From Hyphomonadaceae bacterium UBA1001 (GTDB lineage Bacteria > Pseudomonadota > Alphaproteobacteria > Caulobacterales > Aquidulcibacteraceae): a stretch of DNA of 6,525 nucleotides. The position numbers and the translations under genes are program-made. Positions 1 to 4,671 of this stretch are shown here, piece by piece. The DNA lies in NCBI GenBank assembly GCA_002291875.1, contig DBAV01000250.1, positions 1 through 6,525 of the forward strand, in the 5' to 3' direction. The notes beneath the pieces were generated by a model. It ran no database searches. It worked only from the letters and a program-made list of their open reading frames with translations, and was not told where the DNA came from. Each line of letters begins with the position of its first letter. The first letter of the stretch is position 1.

Positions 1-1
1 G

Positions 2-58
2 GCTCCCTCCGGCGGCGCCGCGCCGGCTCCGGCCGCCCCCGGCATCCCGGCCGAGTGA
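2..58 (+). CDS. C-terminal end of an upstream gene, possibly ccmG/dsbE (partial)
   Basis: Only the last 18 codons and a TGA stop (56-58) are in the window. The tail is low-complexity, rich in Ala, Pro and Gly, and ends IPAE. It sits 7 bp upstream of the ccmH ATG in the same direction, so the two are very probably co-transcribed and translationally coupled. In alphaproteobacterial cytochrome c maturation clusters the gene before ccmH is usually the thioredoxin-like CcmG/DsbE. That identity is inferred from position alone, because no domain is visible. Another product with a disordered Ala/Pro tail is possible. Confidence 0.5.
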   Translation, partial: APSGGAAPAPAAPGIPAE

Positions 59-65
59 CCCCGAC

Positions 66-515
66 ATGCGCGCGCTGATCGCTTTGGTCCTGCTGCTGGT
101 TTGGGCCCTGGCGGCGCCCGCCGTGCGGGCCGAGGAAACCCTCGCCGACCCTGCGCTCGAGGCGCGCGCCGAGGACATCTTCCTCGAACTGCGCTGTCCG
201 GTGTGCGAGTCCGAACCGATCTCGCAGTCGCGCGCCACCATGTCGGCGGACATGCGCGTCGCCGTGCGCCAGCTGGTCGCGCAAGGGCGCACGGACGAGG
301 AAATCCGCGAATTCTTCCGCCTGCGCTATGGCGATTACGTCCTGCTGCGTCCCTCGCTCGATCCGGTGAACTGGCTTCTGTGGGGCATGCCGCTGCTGAT
401 GCTGGCGGGTGGGGTGGTGCTGATCCTCACCATGCGGCGCACTCCGGGGAACGCGCCCGACGATGACGATGCGGACGACCCCGTGGTGGACGGCGGCCCT
501 CCGAAATCGGCCTGA
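66..515 (+). CDS. ccmH: Cytochrome c maturation protein CcmH (CycL/NrfF family)
   Basis: This 149-residue protein is a membrane-anchored periplasmic thiol-disulfide factor of the system I (Ccm) pathway. In that family it keeps apocytochrome c CXXCH cysteines reduced for haem ligation, together with CcmG and CcmF. Residues 1-22 form a signal peptide ending in AVRA before EE. The family redox motif LRCPVC lies at 42-47 (Cys44 and Cys47), followed by the typical three-helix segment containing QSRATMSADMR and EIREFFRLRYGDYVLLRP. A transmembrane segment spans about 103-121 (WLLWGMPLLMLAGGVVLIL). The short cytoplasmic tail is strikingly acidic (PDDDDADD, 131-138). Length and architecture match short alphaproteobacterial CcmH rather than the long E. 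coli form with a fused CcmI domain. No strong Shine-Dalgarno precedes the ATG, which fits coupling to the stop 7 bp upstream. No CcmI-like TPR gene follows. Identification is secure from the motif and topology. Confidence 0.95.
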   Translation: MRALIALVLLLVWALAAPAVRAEETLADPALEARAEDIFLELRCPVCESEPISQSRATMSADMRVAVRQLVAQGRTDEEIREFFRLRYGDYVLLRPSLDPVNWLLWGMPLLMLAGGVVLILTMRRTPGNAPDDDDADDPVVDGGPPKSA

Positions 516-578
516 TGCGCACATTTGATTGACGCTTTTGCGGGCCCTGTGCCACAGTCCCCCGCAGAGAGGTGTCCC

Positions 579-1037
579 ATGTCCTGTGGCCATCGTGCGC
601 GCGCGCGCATGGGATCAGCCGGAATTGCCGGGCTGATGGCGACGCTTGCATTGCTGATCCTGGGCTGGGGGCTGGCGCCTGCGCCCGCGGCCCGCGCCGA
701 CGCCCCGTTCTGTCACGTCTCGAACACCGGCATCGAGAGCTGCTGGTTCCATTCGCTGCGCAGCTGCGAACAGCGCGTCGCGTGGTCGGGGGGTGCCTGT
801 ATCCTCAACCGTGAGGGAACGGCGACCCCGCTCGGGCAAAACGGGGCGCGCGATCGCGGCACCACCCGCAGCGCGCCGCTCGCGCCGGTGCGCCCGGCAC
901 CAGAGCGCCCGGCCTTCTCGGCGCCCTTCTGTCATGTCAGCAACAGCGGGTTCGAATCGTGCTGGTATCATTCACTCGATGCGTGTCAGCGCCGCATCGA
1001 GCACAGCGGCGGGCTCTGCGTCTTCAACCGGCAATGA
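579..1037 (+). CDS. Secreted protein with two tandem DUF3551-like cysteine modules
   Basis: The predicted product is 152 residues. I chose ATG 579 because a GAGAGG ribosome-binding sequence lies about 7 bases upstream; a TTG at 525 and an ATG at 609 are alternatives. A hydrophobic segment at about 14-33, ending before ARAD (39-41), looks like a signal peptide, so the mature protein is probably periplasmic or extracellular. Two homologous modules follow, at 42-78 and 115-151, each beginning APFCHVSN. Each has four cysteines with identical spacing, C-x9-C-x7-C-x10-C (Cys45/55/63/74 and Cys118/128/136/147), and a GG-x-C-x2-N-R ending. This resembles DUF3551, a family of short alphaproteobacterial secreted proteins with a C-x7-C-x10-C pattern and usually one module. 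The modules are joined by a Pro/Ala/Arg-rich linker (79-114). The function of the family is unknown; the cysteines could form disulfides. It starts 63 bp after ccmH, so read-through from the Ccm operon is possible. Confidence 0.75.
   Translation: MSCGHRARARMGSAGIAGLMATLALLILGWGLAPAPAARADAPFCHVSNTGIESCWFHSLRSCEQRVAWSGGACILNREGTATPLGQNGARDRGTTRSAPLAPVRPAPERPAFSAPFCHVSNSGFESCWYHSLDACQRRIEHSGGLCVFNRQ
702..1031 (+). repeat. Tandem intragenic duplication of a 37-codon module
   Basis: Bases 702-812 and 921-1031 encode two aligned 37-residue copies of the same cysteine module without internal gaps. About two thirds of positions are identical or similar, including the near-identical APFCHVSN start, ESCW plus an aromatic residue and HSL, and the GG-x-C end. 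The nucleotide copies have diverged more than the protein, which suggests an older duplication kept under selection for the protein fold. Confidence 0.8.
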
Positions 1038-1061
1038 CGCGCACGTGCCGCATTGCGTGAC

Positions 1062-1090
1062 TTGCACCGGGCTCGTGCGCGCGCGATATG
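1062..1090 (+). promoter_or_regulatory. Probable promoter of the SRP RNA gene
   Basis: TTGCAC at 1062-1067 and GATATG at 1085-1090 are separated by exactly 17 bp, as expected for a housekeeping sigma-70-type promoter. Transcription would start about 6-8 bases later, around 1096-1098. That coincides with the first base of the outer SRP RNA stem (GGAG at 1097). The agreement between predicted start and RNA structure is the main support. Boxes and spacing were read by eye. Confidence 0.55.
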
Positions 1091-1094
1091 GGGG

Positions 1095-1191
1095 ACGGAG
1101 GCCGGCGTCGGACGTACGCCCCGCCAACCCGGTCAGGTCCGAAAGGAAGCAGCCGTAACGGTCCGCATGCGGGTCGCTGTCCGGTCTCCAC
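1095..1191 (+). ncRNA. ffs: Signal recognition particle RNA, small bacterial (4.5S) type
   Basis: This RNA scaffolds Ffh and its receptor FtsY for co-translational targeting of inner-membrane proteins. The hallmark domain IV is present at about 1129-1161. It holds GGTCAGG, then TCC-GAAA-GGA (a GNRA tetraloop at 1141-1144 closed by three pairs), then AGCAGCC, with the asymmetric and symmetric internal loops that bind the Ffh M domain. Distal pairing supports a long hairpin: 1117-1124 pairs with 1169-1176 (one mismatch), and 1097-1105 pairs with 1181-1189 (one G-U). The resulting RNA is about 95-100 nt, the usual size of the small proteobacterial form that lacks the Alu domain. Ends are uncertain by a few bases. 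It lies alone between a DUF3551-like gene and a broken SnoaL-like gene and appears to have its own promoter and terminator. Open reading frames crossing it are spurious. Confidence 0.93.
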
Positions 1192-1216
1192 CACCCTTCC
1201 CGGATTTCACTTGACG

Positions 1217-1246
1217 GCCGGACAGCGTTCCGGCTTTGTTCATTTT
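1217..1246 (+). terminator. Probable intrinsic terminator of the SRP RNA gene
   Basis: A perfect 6-bp GC-rich stem (GCCGGA at 1217-1222, TCCGGC at 1229-1234) with a 6-base loop is followed by an interrupted T-rich run, TTTGTTCATTTT (1235-1246). It starts about 25 bases after the last paired base of the SRP RNA, a sensible place for termination and 3' trimming. The stem is short and the T tract is broken, so efficiency is uncertain. The TTGACG at 1211-1216 overlapping it could instead be a -35 box for the next gene. Confidence 0.5.
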
Positions 1247-1285
1247 GCGGCGCCAGCTGCGCCTGCAGACGGTGGGAGGACACAC

Positions 1286-1638
1286 ATGGACACCAAGGCT
1301 GTCGCCGAACATTTCGCGGCGTTGTGCAAGGCCGGGCGCCTTGATGAGGCGGGCCAGAAATACTGGTCGCCCGACATTGTCTCGATCGAGGCGATGGAAG
1401 GCCCGATGGCGCGGGTCGAGGGGCGCGCCGGGGTCGATGCCAAGGGCGAGTGGTGGTATGCAATCACGAGGTGCACACGGTCACCACCGAGGGGCCCTGG
1501 GTAAATGGCGACCAGTTCTCGCTGCGCTTTGCGATGGACGTCACCGCCAGGGAAAACGGCCAGCGCATGCAGATGGACGAGATCGGCGTCTATACCGTCC
1601 GGGACGGCAAGGTGGTCGAAGAACGGTTCTTCTACTGA
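1286..1638 (+). pseudogene. SnoaL/NTF2-like protein, interrupted by a one-base frameshift
   Basis: The gene starts at ATG 1286 with a good ribosome-binding site (GGGAGGA, 5 bases upstream). The first part, MDTKAVAEHF to GEWWYA, reads in one frame up to about 1460. The second, NHEVHTVTTEGPWVNGDQF to the end DGKVVEERFFY and TGA at 1636-1638, reads in the frame one base back. Joined, they give about 117 residues of a SnoaL-like/NTF2 fold, normal for the family, whose small cone-shaped domains act as enzymes or ligand-binding proteins of varied and mostly unknown substrate. The family pattern is WW, two residues, then NHEVH, so a single base appears lost near 1459-1462 (TATGC-AATCAC). As written, the first frame runs on to a stop at 1502-1504 with unrelated residues. 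It may be a true pseudogene or a sequencing error; the intact downstream half favours a recent event or an error. No slippery sequence for programmed frameshifting is evident. Confidence 0.8.
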
Positions 1639-1668
1639 CCAGCGCAAGTTGCTGTTCTAAAAAGTGCA

Positions 1669-1834
1669 CCGTCACCCCGGAACGGCTGAGCGCAGCGAAG
1701 ACGTATCCGGGGCCCATCCCCAGCGCTTGGGCGGTCAAGAACAGGGCCGAGCGGCTGGGTGTCCCGGTTCGCAGATCACTTGCAGGGCATGGGGGATGGG
1801 CCCCGGTTCCCGCTGCGCAGGCGCGGGGTGACGG
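1669..1834. repeat. 166-bp imperfect inverted repeat (dispersed palindromic element type)
   Basis: The outer arms CCGTCACCCC (1669-1678) and GGGGTGACGG (1825-1834) are perfect complements. An inner 8-bp pair (1690-1697 with 1811-1818) and a perfect 15-bp pair (1707-1721 with 1792-1806, core GGGGCCCATCCCC) follow in register. The central part, 1722-1791, has no obvious pairing partner. GTCACCCCGG ends are typical of intergenic palindromic elements scattered through many alphaproteobacterial genomes; that is general knowledge, and copy number cannot be judged here. There is no coding capacity and no transposase. It fills almost the whole gap between two convergent genes. Confidence 0.75.
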
Positions 1835-1847
1835 CCGTATTACCCTT

Positions 1848-1886
1848 AAAAAAGGGGCCCATCCACCGCGCGTGACGACGGCCCCT
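1848..1886 (-). terminator. Intrinsic terminator of the nitrilase-family gene
   Basis: On the minus strand, AGGGGCC (1886-1880) pairs with GGCCCCT (1859-1853) around a 20-base loop, and a run of six Ts (1853-1848) follows or overlaps the stem base. The stem's first base is the last base of the gene's TGA stop codon (1888-1886), so the terminator begins within the stop. The GC-rich stem plus T run is a classic rho-independent arrangement for the end of the minus-strand operon. Confidence 0.75.
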
Positions 1887-3031
1887 CAGCGGATGATGCC
1901 GTCGCGGGTCATTCGCTCGATCACCGCGCGTTGGCGGGCCAGCACTTCGGGGCGCTCGATCATGCGCCCGTCGGGCGTCTTGTTGGGCGGCGCCAGGGTC
2001 GTGTCGGCATACGGGCCGGCGAAGGCCGCCAGCGGCAGGCGCGACAGCAGGTTCGTCATGCCGATGTGGCGGCGCTTCTCGCGCAGTTCGCCCACATCCA
2101 GCACCGCGTTGGCATTGAACGTCTCGCCATGGCCTGCCTCGGCCAGCACCCGCCCGCCCGAATCGATCACCACCGACATTGCGTCGGTCGCCTGCGCCGT
2201 GACCGGCGTGCCGAAAATGCCTGCCGAATTGGCGGACACCACATAGGCCATGTTCTCGATCGCACGGGCCATCTTGCCGATGTGCTTGGGCGTCAGGCCG
2301 GGGGCCGCGACCTCGCTGGTGGGATGCAGCAGGATTTCCGCGCCGCGCAGCGCGTGCATGCGCGCGATCTCGGGATAGAGGATCTCCTCGGATGCGATCG
2401 TGCCCAGCACGCCGATCTCGGTGTGCGCGACCGGGAACACCGCGTCCGCACCATGCACCTGCAGATAGCGGTCCCAGACATCATAGGGCGTCGGCGTGTA
2501 GAGCGAGATCATCCGCCGATACCGCAGCACCACGTCCCCGCTGGGCGCATAGACGACATTGGCCTGGAAATAGAGGTCGGGGAAGGCCGCATCGTTCTCG
2601 TAGTGGTTCGAGCACAGGAACACGCGGTGACGCTGGGCCAGGGCGGCGATGGCGTCGCTCTCGCGTCCGCCGACATCGATCGCGGCCTTGGCCTGCCACT
2701 GCTCGCGCGTTTCGCCCAGCGGGAACGAGGTCATCCAGTATTCGGGCAGCACCACCAGGCGCACGTCATAGCCGTTGAAGCCCTGCAGGAAGCCGCGGGC
2801 GGCCCCGATCTGGGCGCCCACACGCTGGACCGCCGCGGCCATGCGCGCGCGCGCCGCCTCGGGCGTGGCGTCCTGGTTGACCGCGTCACAGCGCACCTGC
2901 AGCGCGATGGCGGTGAACCGCGGCGGCGCGGCGGCCTGTTGGGCCCCGGCCCCCGAGGGCTGGGCGTCGGCATGGGTCATCGGCAACAGCGCTCCTGCCG
3001 AGAGGCCGGCCAGCAATTGGCGTCGGTTCAT
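1886..3031 (-). CDS. Tat-exported nitrilase-superfamily (carbon-nitrogen hydrolase) protein, active-site residues substituted
   Basis: This is a 381-residue protein with a nitrilase-superfamily fold. I chose ATG 3031 because GGAGG lies 8 bases upstream; a GTG at 3046 would place that site inside the gene. The N-terminus MNRRQLLAG, a hydrophobic stretch and ADA before Gln24 make a likely twin-arginine signal, so the product is probably periplasmic. Family landmarks are clear: VVLPEYW with the first triad Glu at 97, VVLRYRRM at 167-174, the nucleophile-elbow segment GTIASEEILYPEIAR at about 210-224, and HPTSE, AIENMAYVVSANSAG after it. The catalytic Lys expected in YRK is Arg173, and the Cys expected before the acidic residues is Ser214. 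By the usual Glu-Lys-Cys mechanism it should not hydrolyse amides or nitriles as a normal member would. It follows the acyl-CoA dehydrogenase gene by 107 bp on the same strand. Substrate is unknown; a binding role or altered chemistry are both possible. Confidence 0.85.
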   Translation of the reverse strand: MNRRQLLAGLSAGALLPMTHADAQPSGAGAQQAAAPPRFTAIALQVRCDAVNQDATPEAARARMAAAVQRVGAQIGAARGFLQGFNGYDVRLVVLPEYWMTSFPLGETREQWQAKAAIDVGGRESDAIAALAQRHRVFLCSNHYENDAAFPDLYFQANVVYAPSGDVVLRYRRMISLYTPTPYDVWDRYLQVHGADAVFPVAHTEIGVLGTIASEEILYPEIARMHALRGAEILLHPTSEVAAPGLTPKHIGKMARAIENMAYVVSANSAGIFGTPVTAQATDAMSVVIDSGGRVLAEAGHGETFNANAVLDVGELREKRRHIGMTNLLSRLPLAAFAGPYADTTLAPPNKTPDGRMIERPEVLARQRAVIERMTRDGIIR

Positions 3032-3138
3032 GCGTCTGGCCTCCACGCGGCGACTTCACCCCATAGCCGCGATCACCGCGCGCGCAATCCCGACCGCAGG
3101 AGCGCGGGCCTCCGCGCCCGCTTTCCCCAGGTCGTGGC

Positions 3139-4371
3139 TCACCGCCCCGCCGGCAGGTCCTTGAAGGCGACGTCCTTGTCCACACGGACGTCGGCGGGCA
3201 GGCCGAGGACGCGTTCGGCGATGATGTTCTTGAGGATCTCGTCGGTGCCCCCTGCGATGCGCAGGCCCGGCGCCCACATGTAGCTCTGCTGGAAGAGCCC
3301 GTCGGCGGCCGCCACGTCGGGTTCGGTGACGATGCCGAAATGGTCCTGCGCCTCGATGCCGGCATTGGTGATGTCGGCCAGCTGATTGGCGGTGATGATC
3401 TTGCCGATCGAGCTCTCGGGACCGGGCGTCTCGCCCTTGGAGAGGGCGGTCATGGTGCGGAACTTGCCCAGCTTGTAGCCCTCGGCGCGCACATACCAGT
3501 CGGCAAGGCGCTGGCGGAAATGCCCGTCGGCCAGCAGGGCGCCACCCTGGGGTCCGCTGGCCTCGCGCGCGAATTCCATGATCTCGCGATAGTCCGGGCC
3601 CGGGCTGCCGCCCACGGCCAGGCGCTCGTTCATCAGTGTCACCAGCGCCACCGTCCAGCCATTGCCCTCCCCGCCCAGGGTCTGGGAGACCGGCACGCGC
3701 ACGTCGGTGAAGTACACCTCGTTGAAGTTCGAGCCGCCCGACATCTGATGGATGGGCCGCACCTCGACGCCCGGCGAGCGCATGTCGAGGAACACCATGG
3801 TCAGGCCCTTGTGCTTGGGCACGTCCGGATTGGTGCGCACCAGCAGGATGCCCCAGTCCGAATAGTGCGCGCCCGAGGTCCAGACCTTCTGGCCATTGAT
3901 GACCCAGTCATCCCCGTCGCGCACCGCCCGCGTCTTCAGCGCCGCCACGTCCGACCCTGCCGAGGGTTCGGAGAACAGCTGGCACCAGATCTCCTCACCG
4001 CGCAAAGCAGGCGCCACGAAGCGGGCCTTCTGCTCGTCGCTGGCAAAGGCGATCAGGGTGGGGATGCACATGCCCAGCCCGATGGCGAAAGGGGCGGAGG
4101 GGGCGTCGAAACGCGCCTCCTCCTGGTTGAAGATCACCGAAAAGATCGGCGGCAGGCCCTGCCCGCCCTGCTCTTTCGCCCAGGTGATGCCGGCGAACCC
4201 GGCCTGTGCCTTCTTCGCCTGATAGGCCTTGGCGGCGGCAAGGTATTCGCGTTCGGTCAGCCGCTTCTGGAGCGATTCCCGCTCCTTGCCCTTGGGCGTC
4301 AGGTTCGCCTCGAGGAAGGCACGGGCGCGGGCGCGGAACTCGGCCTCGGCGGGGGTGTCGTTGAAGTCCAT
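3139..4371 (-). CDS. Acyl-CoA dehydrogenase family protein
   Basis: This 410-residue flavoenzyme of the acyl-CoA dehydrogenase superfamily would catalyse alpha,beta-dehydrogenation of an acyl-CoA thioester in the cytosol, passing electrons to an electron-transfer flavoprotein. The three domains are visible: an N-terminal helical domain (about 1-125), a middle beta domain with FSEPSAGSDVA (133-143) and WTSGAHYSDWG (164-174), and a C-terminal helical domain ending GGTDEILKNIIAERVLGLP (374-392). Length is typical. At the position where medium-chain enzymes carry the catalytic Glu (YEGT), this protein has Gly374 (AGGT). Glu249 in MNER lies near where isovaleryl-CoA dehydrogenase-type enzymes place their base, so it may serve instead. 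Start ATG 4371 has GGGAG 7 bases upstream. It is the first gene of the minus-strand pair and divergent from topA. The substrate (fatty, branched, aromatic or steroid side-chain acyl-CoA) cannot be told from the sequence. Confidence 0.93.
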   Translation of the reverse strand: MDFNDTPAEAEFRARARAFLEANLTPKGKERESLQKRLTEREYLAAAKAYQAKKAQAGFAGITWAKEQGGQGLPPIFSVIFNQEEARFDAPSAPFAIGLGMCIPTLIAFASDEQKARFVAPALRGEEIWCQLFSEPSAGSDVAALKTRAVRDGDDWVINGQKVWTSGAHYSDWGILLVRTNPDVPKHKGLTMVFLDMRSPGVEVRPIHQMSGGSNFNEVYFTDVRVPVSQTLGGEGNGWTVALVTLMNERLAVGGSPGPDYREIMEFAREASGPQGGALLADGHFRQRLADWYVRAEGYKLGKFRTMTALSKGETPGPESSIGKIITANQLADITNAGIEAQDHFGIVTEPDVAAADGLFQQSYMWAPGLRIAGGTDEILKNIIAERVLGLPADVRVDKDVAFKDLPAGR

Positions 4372-4445
4372 CGCAGGGCTCCCTGATCGGCTGCGGCGAA
4401 ACTAGCGCAGCCGGCGCGCACCGCAACCTGCCGCGAGGTGAACCC

Positions 4446-4502
4446 GGAGCGCCGGTCTCCAGACCGGCAGCGCCGGAATGCCGGTCTGGGGACCGGCGCT
4501 CC
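4446..4502. repeat. REP-like doublet of nested palindromes
   Basis: Two 24-base arms (4446-4469 and 4479-4502) are inverted copies of each other with a single T/G difference, separated by 9 bases. Each arm is itself a palindrome: GCCGGTCT-CC-AGACCGGC at 4451-4468 (8-bp perfect stem, 2-base gap), and a 7-bp stem at 4480-4497 with a 4-base loop. The DNA can therefore form either one long hairpin or two small ones. This is the organisation of REP doublets (BIME-like), which are mobilised in trans by RAYT transposases and can act as termination, mRNA-stability or gyrase-binding sites. It lies 75 bp upstream of the acyl-CoA dehydrogenase start and 170 bp upstream of topA. Confidence 0.75.
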
Positions 4503-4609
4503 AAACGGCGCACTGCAAAAAAATGGGGGGCGGCGAATGGAGACGCAGCAAGGGTTTGCGACAGATCGCCCGCGCGACGCGCGCCCGCGTGAGCGAAAAG
4601 GTCGCGGCG

Positions 4610-4639
4610 TTGACAGCAGCAGGGCCCGCACCCCATCTG
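4610..4639 (+). promoter_or_regulatory. Candidate topA promoter
   Basis: A perfect TTGACA -35 hexamer (4610-4615) lies upstream of a weak -10 match, CATCTG at 4634-4639 (18-bp spacing). Transcription would begin about 25-30 bases before the topA ATG. The -35 is strong, while the -10 is poor even by the relaxed alphaproteobacterial standard. No supercoiling-response element can be recognised by eye. Confidence 0.4.
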
Positions 4640-4671
4640 CCCGCCGTCCACCCCCCGGGAGAGCGCCCTCC

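Larger units (their letters stand above)
4372..4671. other. Divergent intergenic region between acyl-CoA dehydrogenase and topA
   Basis: This 300-base stretch has no credible gene; the reading frames crossing it do not resemble proteins. From left to right it holds the minus-strand leader of the dehydrogenase (4372-4445), the REP-like doublet (4446-4502), a 7-base A run (4517-4523) next to a G run, and the probable topA promoter and leader from 4610. I found no convincing promoter for the minus-strand gene. TTGCGG and TAGTTT are present on that strand but only 11 bases apart. Confidence 0.6.

Noticed and set aside
525..578. TTG 525 as start of the DUF3551-like protein
   Set aside because: It lacks a ribosome-binding site and would add a non-signal-like extension. 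ATG 579 has GAGAGG upstream and places the hydrophobic segment near the N-terminus.
1211..1239. TTGACG at 1211-1216 as a promoter -35 for the SnoaL-like gene
   Set aside because: No reasonable -10 lies at 16-18 bp, and the region overlaps the hairpin and T-rich run better explained as the ffs terminator. It remains possible but was not listed.
1088..1504. Reading frame starting inside the SRP RNA and running into the SnoaL-like gene
   Set aside because: The first 66 codons are structured RNA sequence. The true start is ATG 1286 with a strong ribosome-binding site.
1669..1834. CRISPR repeat or insertion sequence
   Set aside because: There is no regular direct repeat-spacer pattern and no transposase coding capacity; the structure is a single inverted repeat.
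1843..1856. CCCTT-AAAA-AAGGG mini-hairpin as a separate plus-strand terminator
   Set aside because: It is AT-rich at the loop end and has no T run after it on the plus strand. The As are the T tract of the minus-strand terminator.
1931..3283. Long plus-strand open frame opposite the nitrilase-family gene
   Set aside because: Its composition is Arg/His/Gly-rich with no domain features. It mirrors the high GC codon bias of the real minus-strand gene, which has clear family motifs.
3340..4386. 348-codon plus-strand open frame opposite the acyl-CoA dehydrogenase
   Set aside because: It is an antisense shadow of a gene with well-conserved FAD and C-terminal motifs; its own sequence has no protein-like motif.
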